Below, piece after piece: positions 45,272 to 54,089 of a stretch of 64,000 bases of DNA. Origin of the DNA: Paenibacillus arenilitoris. GTDB taxonomy: Bacteria; Bacillota; Bacilli; Paenibacillales; Paenibacillaceae. The notes below the pieces were generated by a model that did no database searches, was not told where the DNA came from, and saw only the letters and a list, made by a program, of their open reading frames with translations. The stretch lies in assembly GCF_014705655.1 (NCBI RefSeq), contig NZ_JACXIY010000025.1, positions 62,001-126,000 on the forward strand. Reading direction: 5' to 3'. Within the stretch, counting starts at the first letter, position 1. Every line of letters starts with the position of its first letter. Made by a program: the position numbers and the translations under genes.

Positions 45272-45862
45272 TTATTCGCCGGTATATTGCAGAGCGCCCA
45301 ACACGAACACGGTTAAATCCTCCGCCAGCGCTTCGGACGTCGGCTGGCCTTCTTCCAGAATCACCGACCAATAGTCCGTATTGCGATGGAACAGAAGCGT
45401 GCCTACGACAGCCATCAACGCATTGTCCAATGACCGGAAATGGAACAGCCCCTGCTCCCGCCCTTGCGCCAGCCAATGTCTAAGCATTCGCCATATCGGC
45501 ATGACATGCTGGCGGATCTTTTGAATGCGATCGGTGTTCATAATAATTTCCTGCTGGATGATGCTGATGAGCTGGTTGTCGCTATTGCGGAATGCCGTCA
45601 CCTCTCGAATGATCAGCTTTACGCCTTCGACGGGGTCCAGCGTCGGATCGACCGTCGCAAGCTGGTCGTTCGGGAAGAACGTCTCGAAGAGCGCGCCGAA
45701 CATGTTTTCTTTCCCGCCAAAATAGTACGAAACGAGCGCGACGTTCGCGCCCGCCTCCTCGCAGATTTGCCTGACGGTCGTCTTCTCGAATCCGTGCTGC
45801 GCGAACAGCTTCTTCGCCGCGAGCAATATTCTCATCTTGATATCCGCGTCTCCCGTTGTCAT
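45272..45862 (-). CDS. TetR/AcrR family regulator
   Basis: A regulator of 196 residues from the ATG at 45862; a TTG at 45880 is possible. The helix-turn-helix is clear: AAKKLFAQHGFEKTTVRQIC, then ANVALVSYYFGGKENMFGAL. The C-terminal ligand domain has PVEGVKLIIREVTAFRN. It lies downstream of the ABC-2 exporter on the same strand, so it is probably co-transcribed and represses its own operon through the three-unit repeat at 47133-47170. Confidence 0.9.
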   Translation of the reverse strand: MTTGDADIKMRILLAAKKLFAQHGFEKTTVRQICEEAGANVALVSYYFGGKENMFGALFETFFPNDQLATVDPTLDPVEGVKLIIREVTAFRNSDNQLISIIQQEIIMNTDRIQKIRQHVMPIWRMLRHWLAQGREQGLFHFRSLDNALMAVVGTLLFHRNTDYWSVILEEGQPTSEALAEDLTVFVLGALQYTGE

Positions 45863-45941
45863 TCGAAGGGCCCCCACCAACCTTATTTTCTTTTATTTTG
45901 AAGCATAGCCCGACGATTCGCAAGGCGGTTGTCCCGCCCGC

Positions 45942-47108
45942 TTACTTTCCATGCTGGCTCGCGATGGCCGCGACCGGCTGCGACCGGGGCGCCTGGCGCT
46001 TCGCCGCGACCGCGAATACGCTTATCGCGACGGCGACCGCCGCTATGACGCCAAGCGCTAGCGCATCCGAGCTAGGCGAAGGACCGCCGAACAACAGGTT
46101 CATGTTCCCTTCTACGGCATAGGTCGCCGGAAGCATGTCTCCGAGCGCAATGTAGAAATCGGACAGCAGCTCGCGCGGCACGATGGCCCCGGAGGATACG
46201 AGCTGAGCCGACAGCGCCATAATATTGAACAGCATGCCTCCCATTCCGAACAAATAGAGGAACATCTGAGACACGAAGACGAAAGTCAGCAGGAACAGCA
46301 GCTGGAACAGCCACAAATGCAGGAACCCCTGCGCCATTTGTCCGCCGAACGATGCAAGCAGCGTCGAGCCGACTAGCGATACGACGATCGCCGCGCCGAT
46401 ATTCATTACGCTTCTAGCGGCGAATCTTTGCCATTTGCCCGCTGCCTGGCCGACCGCCAGCGCCGACTGCTCGAAGTTCATGCCCATAATCATCGCGCCG
46501 ACGTAAGAAGCGAGCACCATCATCATCGGCACCATTTGGTTGTTCATGCCGTCCACGACGTTGGTCGACCGAATGTCCGACGTGACCCGCTCCGACAAGC
46601 CCCGCGATGCCGCGGCCGCCTGGTCCGCCGGCATATGCAAGCCGCCGAGCACCGTCTGCACGCCGCCCGCGACGGCTTGGCGGTTCACCTCGGCCGTTAT
46701 CTGCGCAGCCGCGCCGGTCATGATGCTCTTGATCAACGCCGGATTCGACTCGTTAATCAAGTATTGGATCGACGCTGTTCCATCCGCAGCCGTCGCTTTC
46801 ATGGAGAAGTCGCCCGGAATGTATACGACCATTTGCAGCTCGCGTTCGTTCAGCCTCTTCTTGGCCGCTTCCAGGCTGCTCTCTTCCCGCATGTCGAACG
46901 GCAGGTTTTGAACGAGGCCGGACGCGACCTGCCGCCCCATCTGCTCGTCCTCGTTCACGACCGCGATGCGCAGCTCGCCGACCCGCTCGGTCACGCCGTC
47001 GTAACCCGTCATCCAAATGGCCGAAAAAACAATTTGGAACATGAGGGCGGTAACGATGCCGATCCATGTGGTCGGGCGTTTCATAAAAGCTTGCAAAGCG
47101 TTTTTCAT
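45942..47108 (-). CDS. ABC-2 type exporter permease (YhgE/DUF3533-like)
   Basis: A 388-residue membrane protein. An N-terminal membrane helix (WIGIVTALMFQIVFSAIWMT) precedes a large outer domain (~30-200), and five or so helices follow at the C-terminus, as in YhgE/Pip-like ABC-2 proteins. I chose the ATG at 47108 with GTGGAGAG upstream; the ATG at 47138 lies inside the repeat region and has no ribosome binding site. No ATPase is adjacent. It has its own consensus promoter and is followed by a TetR gene, typical of an inducible efflux unit. Confidence 0.85.
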   Translation of the reverse strand: MKNALQAFMKRPTTWIGIVTALMFQIVFSAIWMTGYDGVTERVGELRIAVVNEDEQMGRQVASGLVQNLPFDMREESSLEAAKKRLNERELQMVVYIPGDFSMKATAADGTASIQYLINESNPALIKSIMTGAAAQITAEVNRQAVAGGVQTVLGGLHMPADQAAAASRGLSERVTSDIRSTNVVDGMNNQMVPMMMVLASYVGAMIMGMNFEQSALAVGQAAGKWQRFAARSVMNIGAAIVVSLVGSTLLASFGGQMAQGFLHLWLFQLLFLLTFVFVSQMFLYLFGMGGMLFNIMALSAQLVSSGAIVPRELLSDFYIALGDMLPATYAVEGNMNLLFGGPSPSSDALALGVIAAVAVAISVFAVAAKRQAPRSQPVAAIASQHGK

Positions 47109-47132
47109 TTCTCTCCACTCCCGTCTCTCTTT

Positions 47133-47170
47133 AAACATTCGTTTAAAACATTTGTTTAAAACGTTTGTTT
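47133..47170. promoter_or_regulatory. Three tandem 13-bp operator-like repeats
   Basis: AAACATTCGTTT (47133), AAACATTTGTTT (47146) and AAACGTTTGTTT (47159) recur at exactly 13 bp. Each is nearly palindromic (AAACA, two bases, TGTTT). They start 1 nt downstream of the -10 box at 47172-47177, so a bound repressor would block initiation. The TetR protein coded in this operon is the obvious candidate. Confidence 0.7.
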
Positions 47171-47171
47171 A

Positions 47172-47201
47172 ATTATTGCGCACGCTAGGTTGTTTTGTCA
47201 A
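47172..47201 (-). promoter_or_regulatory. Sigma-A type promoter of the ABC-2/TetR operon
   Basis: On the minus strand a perfect TTGACA (47196-47201) is followed after 18 nt by AATAAT (47172-47177). It drives toward the exporter gene through the three repeats. Confidence 0.75.
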
Positions 47202-47269
47202 CGGGGGTTTTGTGGAACGAACTGCAGAACGTGCAACCGGCGCGATCTACCGAATAAAGCGGCCAAAAA

Positions 47270-47314
47270 CAAAAAAATGACGGCGCAAGGATCTTCCCTT
47301 GGCACCGCCATTTT
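47270..47314 (-). terminator. Rho-independent terminator after tatC
   Basis: On the minus strand AATGGCGGTGCCAAGG pairs imperfectly with CCTTGCGCCGTCATT and a T-rich run follows. It lies ~80 nt past the tatC stop. Confidence 0.7.
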
Positions 47315-47393
47315 CGCATCGATTTTTTGTATCAAACGAGCAGCTCAACGAGTAAACAGGCTTTGCGATCAAGCAGACAAGCCCGCCATTCCG

Positions 47394-48194
47394 TTACGCT
47401 TTATTCAAAGATTCCCCGTATTCCGCTTCCCACTTCGCGTCCGCCGCAACCTGCTTACGGTATACCGTACCCGACAAAAACACGCTCGCTTCGTACAAGA
47501 GGATGAGCGGAATTGCCACAAGGATATCGGATATGAAATCCGGAGGCGTAATCAAAACTCCGATAAAAATCATTATAAAGTAAGCAAGCCTGCGCATCTT
47601 ACGAAGCCGCGCCGGATTTACGAGCCGGATCGCCGTTAGAAACATGATGACGAGCGGCAGCTCGAACAGAAGCGAGATCGGAATCAACAAATTGAACATG
47701 AACTGAAAATATTGCGCGATCCCGAACGTTTCCTCCAGGTTCAAATGCTGCGACACCGTTCGCGTGAAATTGAAGGCGAGCGGGAACACGACGAAATAAG
47801 AAAAGGCCAGTCCGATCAAAAACATAAGGAGCGCAAATGGCACGTACTTAAGCGTGGAGCGCTGCTCGTTAACACGAAGCGCCGGCTTCACGAACGCCCA
47901 CAGCTGATAGGCGATAAAAGGCAGCGCGATGATTAACGCGATGACGAGCGCGAATTTCATGTACATGCCGATGCCGTCCCAGAGCGAGAACGTATGCAGC
48001 GAAATCGTGTTCGCCGGCTTCTGGCTCATCAGAAAATTGTAGGCCGGCTCTGCGAGGATCAGGCCGACGACCAGTCCCAGCGCGACTACGATGAGCACGT
48101 AGACCAGCCGCTTGCGAAGCTCTCCCAAATGCTCAAGCATCGGCATGAGCCCTTCCTCGCGGATGAGCCGCTTGCCCGAATGTTCCTCTCCCAA
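47394..48194 (-). CDS. tatC: Twin-arginine translocase subunit TatC
   Basis: A 266-residue, six-helix membrane protein. LEHLGELRKRLVYVLIV is the N-terminal signature. FALVIALIIALPFIAYQLWA, FPLAFNFTRTV and LLFELPLVIMFLTA are family blocks, including the conserved Glu of the FE.P motif. TatC recognises the twin-arginine signal of folded proteins and forms the core of the export complex with TatA. It follows tatA by 57 nt. The nearby molybdopterin genes fit, because molybdoenzymes are classic Tat cargo. Confidence 0.97.
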   Translation of the reverse strand: MGEEHSGKRLIREEGLMPMLEHLGELRKRLVYVLIVVALGLVVGLILAEPAYNFLMSQKPANTISLHTFSLWDGIGMYMKFALVIALIIALPFIAYQLWAFVKPALRVNEQRSTLKYVPFALLMFLIGLAFSYFVVFPLAFNFTRTVSQHLNLEETFGIAQYFQFMFNLLIPISLLFELPLVIMFLTAIRLVNPARLRKMRRLAYFIMIFIGVLITPPDFISDILVAIPLILLYEASVFLSGTVYRKQVAADAKWEAEYGESLNKA

Positions 48195-48251
48195 ATCCTC
48201 TTCCCTCCTTCGCCGCGAATCTGCTACCGCTCAAGAAAAAAGCGGGCCCGA

Positions 48252-48485
48252 TTATTCCGGCAGCCGCTTGTTGTCTTTCTCGTTATATTCCGGGCGATCG
48301 ACCTCTACGCGGTTCGCTTGTTTGTCCTTGCGGTCGTCGTCGTCCATAATATCTCTGGCGCCGGACTTGAATTCGCGCAGCGTGCGTCCGAATGCGCGTC
48401 CGAGCTCCGGAAGCTTGTTCGGGCCGAACAGCAGCAAAGCGACCAGCACGAGCAATATAATACCCGTTGCACCTATACCTGACAT
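48252..48485 (-). CDS. tatA: Twin-arginine translocase subunit TatA
   Basis: A 77-residue protein: one membrane helix (GATGIILLVLVALLLFGPNK), the hinge FGPNKLPELGRAFGRTL and a charged amphipathic and C-terminal tail. It oligomerises to form the protein-conducting pore. AGGAGG stands 8 nt before the ATG. With tatC it makes the minimal two-component Tat system of Gram-positive bacteria. Confidence 0.96.
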   Translation of the reverse strand: MSGIGATGIILLVLVALLLFGPNKLPELGRAFGRTLREFKSGARDIMDDDDRKDKQANRVEVDRPEYNEKDNKRLPE

Positions 48486-48518
48486 CTCGTTAACCTCCTA
48501 AAATTTACTGCCATCACG

Positions 48519-49574
48519 TTAGCAGCCGTACAAACCGCCGTATCCCATCTCGACGATATCTTCGCGAACGATCGCATCTCCGGCCAGTATGCGGGGCAGG
48601 AGCACGTCGAACGACGTATAAGGATCATGCATGACGCAGCCCGGCAAGCCCATGATCGGCACGCCGTCCAAATAGCCGACAAGAAGCATCGAGCCCGGCA
48701 GCATCGGCGTTCCATAGCTTACGATATCCGCCCCGGACGCTTTGATCGCGCCCGGCGTCCGGTCGTCCGGATCGACGGACATACCGCCGGTCACTAGTAT
48801 CATATCATACCCTTTGCCGAGCAAGTAGTGTATTTCCATGACAATTGTTTGTCGATCATCGGGCGCAAACCGCTGCTCGGCAACCTCCGAGCCAAGCGCC
48901 TCGAGCTTGCCCTTGACGGCCGGGCCGAATTTATCCTCGATTCGGCCGTTAAATACTTCGCTTCCCGTCGTAAGCAGCCCCGCTCTCAGCTTGCGGAACG
49001 GACGAACCCGAATCGGCGCGGCGCCGCCGCTTGCTGCGCGGTACTCCTCGGCGAGCCGTTCGACCGCCTCGACCTTCGCCTTCGGCACGACGAGCGGTAT
49101 CGCCCGGGTCGCGGCGAGCTGACCGCCCGGCTTCACGACCGACTTCGATTTTACGGTCGCCAGAGCGATCTCGCCCAACTCGTTAACGGCGTCAACGATC
49201 CCTTTATCGACCTCGGCAAGACCGAGCAGCGTCGATTTCATGCCGACCTTGCCCTCGTGCGGCTCCGTCAGTTGCAGATGCTCGCCGTAAAGCGCCTTCG
49301 CCATCCGCAGCGCCGCATCGTCTTCATGAAGCTCGTTCTCGCCAAGCTCCATAATATAAATATGTTCTTTGCCGATATCGAGCAGACTCGGAATGTCGGC
49401 TTCCGTCACGACATGCCCTCGCTTGAACAGACGGCCCTTGAACTGGCCGGGAACGATGCGGGTCAGATCATGCGCCAGCCGCATGCCGACCGCGTTATGG
49501 ACGGATACTTCCCTAAGTACCGTTGTCCCTTGCCGGACGACCGTTTCTCCGTCTTGCCGGTCCGTTTCGCTCAT
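48519..49574 (-). CDS. MoeA-like molybdopterin-binding protein
   Basis: A 351-residue protein. The C-terminal half has the MoCF-biosynthesis fold: RAGLLTTGSEVFNGRIEDKF, then DMILVTGGMSVDPDDRTPGA, a close match to the substrate-binding loops of MoeA. The N-terminal part has MRLAHDLTRIVPGQFKGRLF, a shortened MoeA-like region. It is shorter than typical MoeA (~400) and lacks the usual C-terminal domain, so it may insert metal or serve a related role. Its ATG overlaps the mog/moaB stop by 4 nt. Confidence 0.83.
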   Translation of the reverse strand: MSETDRQDGETVVRQGTTVLREVSVHNAVGMRLAHDLTRIVPGQFKGRLFKRGHVVTEADIPSLLDIGKEHIYIMELGENELHEDDAALRMAKALYGEHLQLTEPHEGKVGMKSTLLGLAEVDKGIVDAVNELGEIALATVKSKSVVKPGGQLAATRAIPLVVPKAKVEAVERLAEEYRAASGGAAPIRVRPFRKLRAGLLTTGSEVFNGRIEDKFGPAVKGKLEALGSEVAEQRFAPDDRQTIVMEIHYLLGKGYDMILVTGGMSVDPDDRTPGAIKASGADIVSYGTPMLPGSMLLVGYLDGVPIMGLPGCVMHDPYTSFDVLLPRILAGDAIVREDIVEMGYGGLYGC

Positions 49575-50065
49575 AAGCTATGTTCTCCGAGCTCGCCGGA
49601 CAAGATGCCCAGCGCGTGCGGCAGCTGATCCATGATCGCCATCAAGCTTTCATGCACGCCCTTCGGGCTGCCGGGCAAGTTGACGATCAGGGAGCTTCCC
49701 CTGATGCCGCATACGCCGCGGGACAGCATCGCCCTCCTCGTCTTCTGTAGCGCTCCCATCCGCATCGCTTCCGCGATGCCGGGTACCGCCCGGTCAATGA
49801 CCTTCAGCGTCGCTTCCGGCGTGACGTCGCGCGGAGCAAGACCCGTTCCGCCGGTCGTCAGCACAAGGTCGGCATGGAAATACTCGGTCATTTCGATGAT
49901 CGCCGCCATAATCTCGTCCTGCTCGTCCGGTACGATGCGATAGTCGACGATTTCGCCGCCCAGCTCTTCCTCAATCAGTTCGCGAATGACTTGGGCGCTC
50001 GTATCTTCGCGTTCCCCGCGCGAGCCTTTGTCGCTTGCCGTTAATATTGCTACCTTCCACCGCAT
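49571..50065 (-). CDS. Molybdenum cofactor biosynthesis protein, MogA/MoaB family
   Basis: A 164-residue molybdopterin adenylyltransferase-type protein: VAILTASDKGSRGEREDTS, then DLVLTTGGTGLAPRDVTPEA and the end LIVNLPGSPKGVHESL. The enzyme adenylates molybdopterin before metal insertion. Sequence alone does not separate MogA from MoaB. It lies between moaC and the moeA-like gene, overlapping the latter. Confidence 0.93.
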   Translation of the reverse strand: MRWKVAILTASDKGSRGEREDTSAQVIRELIEEELGGEIVDYRIVPDEQDEIMAAIIEMTEYFHADLVLTTGGTGLAPRDVTPEATLKVIDRAVPGIAEAMRMGALQKTRRAMLSRGVCGIRGSSLIVNLPGSPKGVHESLMAIMDQLPHALGILSGELGEHSL

Positions 50066-50106
50066 ATACCCTTCCTCCCATCCCTAGTCCGATTGTGGGT
50101 TCAAAA

Positions 50107-50577
50107 TCAAGAAATCCGGTAATCTCCGCTTTTGCCGCCCGTTTTGGAAATAAGCCGCGTCGGCCCGATCACCATATCTTTCTGCAGCGCCTTGCACATA
50201 TCGTATATCGTAAGAGCCGCACATGACACAGCCGTCAGCGCCTCCATCTCGACACCGGTCTTGCCCGTCGTCTTCACGGTTCCTTCTATGTAAAGCTCAT
50301 CCGTTCCGTTATCGCTGAACGCGATGTTAATGCCGGTCAGCGGAAGCGGGTGGCACATCGGTATCCAATCGGACGTCTTCTTGGCCGCCATGACCGCGGC
50401 CACTTGGGCAACGGCGAGCACGTCGCCTTTGCCGACTTTGCCCTCTTTGATCCGCTCAAGGGTTTCCGGATTCATCTTTACCGACGTTTGGGCGACTGCC
50501 GTTCTAGAAGTGACTTCCTTATCGGAGATGTCCACCATCCGGGCCCTTCCTTGCTCGTTGAAATGCGTCAGCTCCAA
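50107..50577 (-). CDS. moaC: Cyclic pyranopterin monophosphate synthase MoaC
   Basis: A 156-residue enzyme. RARMVDISDKEVTSRTA, GDVLAVAQVAAVMAAKKTSD, the PMCHPLPLTG motif and GKTGVEMEALTAVSCAALTI are diagnostic. It converts the MoaA product to cyclic pyranopterin monophosphate in molybdenum cofactor synthesis. I place the start at a TTG (50577) with AAGGAG 8 nt upstream, which gives the family length; the open frame extends to 50631. moaA is not in the window. Confidence 0.95.
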   Translation of the reverse strand: MELTHFNEQGRARMVDISDKEVTSRTAVAQTSVKMNPETLERIKEGKVGKGDVLAVAQVAAVMAAKKTSDWIPMCHPLPLTGINIAFSDNGTDELYIEGTVKTTGKTGVEMEALTAVSCAALTIYDMCKALQKDMVIGPTRLISKTGGKSGDYRIS

Positions 50578-50634
50578 CGCCACCACTCCTTCGTTCTTGT
50601 TCGCCGGATCTTGCTGCTCCGGCGCTGGCATCCG

Positions 50635-51249
50635 TTATGCCATATATACCGTTCTCTCCGTCAGCACCGCATCCATCGGCAAGTCATGCGCTTCCCTCGG
50701 AATTCGGTCAAGCAGCTGCGCTTCGAACGCCGCGCCGATCCATGCGATACGACCGTCAGCCTCCCTCTGCTGCAGCGCGGCCGCGAACCGGTCGTAATAA
50801 CCGCCGCCGTACCCTAATCGACCACCGCTGCGGTCGAACGCGAGACCGGGCACGAATACCGCTTCCGGCGCATAGCCGTCCTCGATCGGGAGCGTCACAG
50901 CCGGATTAGGCTCCATAATGCCGTACGCCCCCGGGATCAGCTCGCCCCAGCCGTGCAGCACGTGCAGCGTCATCGTGAAATCGGCCGCCACGCATCGCGG
51001 GACGATCACCGTTCTTCCCGTCTGCCAGCCCCATTCGATCAAGCCCGACAGATCAAGCTCGCTCCGAAACGGCACATAAGCCATAAAAGACGAGGCGGAC
51101 CGGCTTTCCAAGAAAGCTTTGGCCCGCTCGCACGCCGCCTTCGACCATACTTTGCGAAGCTCCTCCGGCAAGTCGTTCCGCTTCTTGGTCATTTCCCTGC
51201 GGATGAAAGCTTTATTATCTCCTATATTCTGCTCTGCCACCCGATTCAC
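50635..51249 (-). CDS. 5-formyltetrahydrofolate cyclo-ligase
   Basis: A 204-residue enzyme of the YgfA/MTHFS family. It has KAFIRREMTKKRNDLPEE at the start and the ATP-binding block GLAFDRSGGRLGYGGGYYDR near the C-terminus. It converts 5-formyl- to 5,10-methenyltetrahydrofolate with ATP. The start is uncertain (GTG at 51249, or a GTG 9 nt inside). It heads a minus-strand run into moaC and is divergent from the ABC-F gene. Confidence 0.92.
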   Translation of the reverse strand: MNRVAEQNIGDNKAFIRREMTKKRNDLPEELRKVWSKAACERAKAFLESRSASSFMAYVPFRSELDLSGLIEWGWQTGRTVIVPRCVAADFTMTLHVLHGWGELIPGAYGIMEPNPAVTLPIEDGYAPEAVFVPGLAFDRSGGRLGYGGGYYDRFAAALQQREADGRIAWIGAAFEAQLLDRIPREAHDLPMDAVLTERTVYMA

Positions 51250-51392
51250 CTGTTCGTTTTCGCATCGTTTTGTTTCGTTATTTGTAGTTTACCACTGTTA
51301 TACAACTTTCGCCAATGCCGGGGCTCGTTTATGGTACACTATTATTATTGGGCAACGACAATTGTTTACATTGATCAGGTGGAGGTTTCAAC

Positions 51393-53330
51393 ATGCTTCT
51401 TCAAGTTTCCAACATTACGAAAAGCTACGGCGTGAACGTCGTGCTATCCAATATTTCGATGCAGGTGCAGGAACGCGAAAGAATCGGGCTTGTCGGCGTG
51501 AACGGCGCGGGCAAATCGACGCTGCTCAAAATTATCGCGGGCGAAATGTCCGCCGATTCGGGAGCTATACACAAAGCGAAGGAAACTAAAATCGGTTATT
51601 TGGCGCAAAATAGCGGTCTCCAATCCGACCGGACGATCGAAGCGGAAATGCGCGCGGTATTCGCCCATTTGATCGAAGCCGAGCAGGAGCTGCGCGAACT
51701 GGAAGTCAAAATCGCCGATCCGGCCCTTCACGACGACGAGAAACGGTACGCGGACACGCTTGACCGGTACGCCAAGCGTGCCGACTGGTACCGGGAGCAA
51801 GGCGGCTTCGAGATCAATACGCGAATCAACAGCGTGCTTCACGGCATGGGCTTCGGCAGCTTCCCCCCGGATACGCTCATTTCCACCTTAAGCGGCGGTC
51901 AGAAGACGCGGCTCGCCTTGGCCCGCATCCTGCTGCAGGCGCCCGACCTGCTCATGCTGGACGAGCCTACGAACTATTTGGACATCGAGACGCTTACTTG
52001 GCTGGAATCGTATTTGCGCGGTTATTCTGGCGCGATACTCGTGGTTTCGCACGACCGTTACTTTCTCGATGCCCTTACGCAAACGATCGTCGAGATCGAA
52101 CGTCATACGGCGAAACGGTACACCGGCAATTACAGCCGCTATATGGAGCTGAAAGCGGCCGAATTCGAAATCAACATGAAGCAATACGAGAAGCAGCAGG
52201 AAGAAATCAACCGAATGGAAGAGTTCGTGCAGCGCAACATCGTTCGGGCATCGACGACTAAGCGCGCGCAGAGCCGGCGGAAGGCGCTCGAGAAGATGGA
52301 AAGGATCGACAAGCCGCTCGGCGAATTGAAAAAAGCCCACTTCGCGTTCGAAATCGAGCGCCAAACCGGGAAGGACGTACTGGCCGTGAACGACTTATCC
52401 ATTACCTTCTCCGGCAAAAGTACGCCGTTGTTCGAGCATGTATCCTTCCAGCTTACCCGCGGCGAAACCGTTGCCTTAATTGGCCCGAACGGCATCGGCA
52501 AGTCGACGCTGCTGAAAGCGATCGTCGGCCAAATCGAACCGAATGCCGGCACCATCCGGTTCGGCACCCATGTCAAGCTCGGCTATTACGATCAGGAGCA
52601 GACGAGGCTTAACGGACAAAATACCGTTCTCGAGGAAGTATGGGGCGCTTACCCCCACATGGAAGAAGCACGTATCCGTACGGTGCTTGGCAACTTCCTG
52701 TTCAGCGGCGAAGACGTGCTGAAACGTATCTCGTCCCTTAGCGGCGGCGAGAAAGCTAGAGTGTCCTTAGCCAAGCTCATGCTCGCGCAAGCCAACGTCC
52801 TCATCTTGGACGAGCCTACGAACCATCTCGATCTTTTCAGCAAGGAAGTGCTTGAGGCGGCTCTTCTCGACTATGAAGGCACGCTGTTTTTCATTTCGCA
52901 TGACCGGTATTTCCTCAACAAAATGGCGGAACGGATTGTCGAACTGAGTCCGCAGGGCATCGAGCATTTCCTAGGAAATTATGACGAAATGATTGAGAAA
53001 AAACGTGAAATCGAGGAAGTCCGCTTAGAAACGCTGTCAAAAGCGGCAGCTTCCGGGTCGAGATCGGTCTCCGCTTCCGACAGCAAGCCGACAAACGCCT
53101 ACGAAGCCGACAAACAGGCGAAGCGCGACGAGCGCAATCGGCAACGAAAAATCGAGCAATTGGAGGAACTGATCGCGACTTTGGAACAGCAAATCGCGGA
53201 GCAGGAAGAACAGCTGACCGATCCGGCTATTTTCAATGATTATATCCGCATTCAAGAGATTCAAGGAGCGATCGAAGAACGGAAATCCTCGCTAGCCTCC
53301 GCCTATGAAGAATGGGAGCAGCTGATGTAG
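51393..53330 (+). CDS. ABC-F family ATPase (YdiF-like)
   Basis: A 645-residue soluble protein with two ABC cassettes and no membrane segment. Walker A motifs are GVNGAGKST and GPNGIGKST, signatures LSGGQKTRLALA and LSGGEKARVSLA, and Walker B LLMLDEPTNYLD and VLILDEPTNHLD. The inter-domain linker is charged and helical (~230-320), and a C-terminal coiled coil follows (~560-640). ABC-F proteins act on the ribosome; some give antibiotic resistance, most are translation factors. Length and coiled coil fit the YdiF/Uup-like housekeeping group. GGTGGAGG precedes the ATG. Confidence 0.93.
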   Translation: MLLQVSNITKSYGVNVVLSNISMQVQERERIGLVGVNGAGKSTLLKIIAGEMSADSGAIHKAKETKIGYLAQNSGLQSDRTIEAEMRAVFAHLIEAEQELRELEVKIADPALHDDEKRYADTLDRYAKRADWYREQGGFEINTRINSVLHGMGFGSFPPDTLISTLSGGQKTRLALARILLQAPDLLMLDEPTNYLDIETLTWLESYLRGYSGAILVVSHDRYFLDALTQTIVEIERHTAKRYTGNYSRYMELKAAEFEINMKQYEKQQEEINRMEEFVQRNIVRASTTKRAQSRRKALEKMERIDKPLGELKKAHFAFEIERQTGKDVLAVNDLSITFSGKSTPLFEHVSFQLTRGETVALIGPNGIGKSTLLKAIVGQIEPNAGTIRFGTHVKLGYYDQEQTRLNGQNTVLEEVWGAYPHMEEARIRTVLGNFLFSGEDVLKRISSLSGGEKARVSLAKLMLAQANVLILDEPTNHLDLFSKEVLEAALLDYEGTLFFISHDRYFLNKMAERIVELSPQGIEHFLGNYDEMIEKKREIEEVRLETLSKAAASGSRSVSASDSKPTNAYEADKQAKRDERNRQRKIEQLEELIATLEQQIAEQEEQLTDPAIFNDYIRIQEIQGAIEERKSSLASAYEEWEQLM

Positions 53331-53365
53331 CGCCAATTCAGCTAGGTCCAACGAGCGGAAACGAC

Positions 53366-53412
53366 AAAGCGGCAGTCGAAGGAGTAATCCTTGACTTGCC
53401 GCTTTTCCTTTA
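53366..53412 (+). terminator. Rho-independent terminator after the ABC-F gene
   Basis: AAAGCGGCA and its inner stem AAGGA/TCCTT pair with TTGCCGCTTT, then TTCCTTTAA. It lies between the convergent ABC-F and comA-like genes. Confidence 0.8.
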
Positions 53413-53438
53413 ATCGCCCGAATGATTGAGGACGTAGT

Positions 53439-54089
53439 TTAATATTGCTCTAAACTGATCAATCCTAGCCGCTGTGCTTCCTTGATTGCTTCCGACCTGG
53501 ATCGGACGTTCAGCTTGTCAAAAATGCGCGACAGCTGGTATTCGACGTTGCGCTGGCTGACATGCAGCATGGCGGCCAGCTCCTTGTTGCTTATGCCGGT
53601 AGCGACCTCATGCAGAATCGTCTGTTCCTTCTCCGTAATCGATACGTCCTCTACGGCAAATTCCGAACGCCCGATCGTAACCTCATGCCTTCGGAGCTGC
53701 TTCAACAAGGAAATCGGAATAACCGCGTCTCCCCGCATGGCGCACCGGATTGCGTTATGCAGCTGCTCCCGCGACACCGTCTTCGAAATAAAGCCGGACA
53801 CGCCCGATTCGATAAGCAGGTTGAAATGCGAACCGATTTCATAACCGGAGTAAATAATGACCTTGCGCTCCGGGTCTTGCTGTATCAGCCTTCTCGTCAA
53901 TTCCAGGCCGCTGATGCCCGGCATGTTCAAATCGCATAAAATAAGATCGAAATGCTCCGTCTGCACGATCTCGAGCGCTTCGATGGCGGACAAGACGACC
54001 GATACTTTCATATCGGCGTCCTGTTCGATCATCGTTTTGGTTCCTTCCCCTACGGAAGGATGATCGTCAACTAATAAGATACGAATCAC
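53439..54089 (-). CDS. comA: ComA-like response regulator of the quorum-sensing locus
   Basis: A 216-residue NarL/LuxR-type regulator. The receiver has DDHPSVGEGTKTMIEQD, phosphoacceptor Asp53 in LCDLNMPG and Lys103 in FISKT. The output helix-turn-helix is SNKELAAMLHVSQRNVEYQL followed by SRIFDKLNVRSRSEA. From memory, these segments match Bacillus subtilis ComA closely, with the same DDHP.V.EGTKT and the same EY.L..IF.KLNV.SR.EA. It overlaps the kinase gene by 23 nt, so the pair is translationally coupled. The targets are unknown. Confidence 0.88.
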   Translation of the reverse strand: MIRILLVDDHPSVGEGTKTMIEQDADMKVSVVLSAIEALEIVQTEHFDLILCDLNMPGISGLELTRRLIQQDPERKVIIYSGYEIGSHFNLLIESGVSGFISKTVSREQLHNAIRCAMRGDAVIPISLLKQLRRHEVTIGRSEFAVEDVSITEKEQTILHEVATGISNKELAAMLHVSQRNVEYQLSRIFDKLNVRSRSEAIKEAQRLGLISLEQY

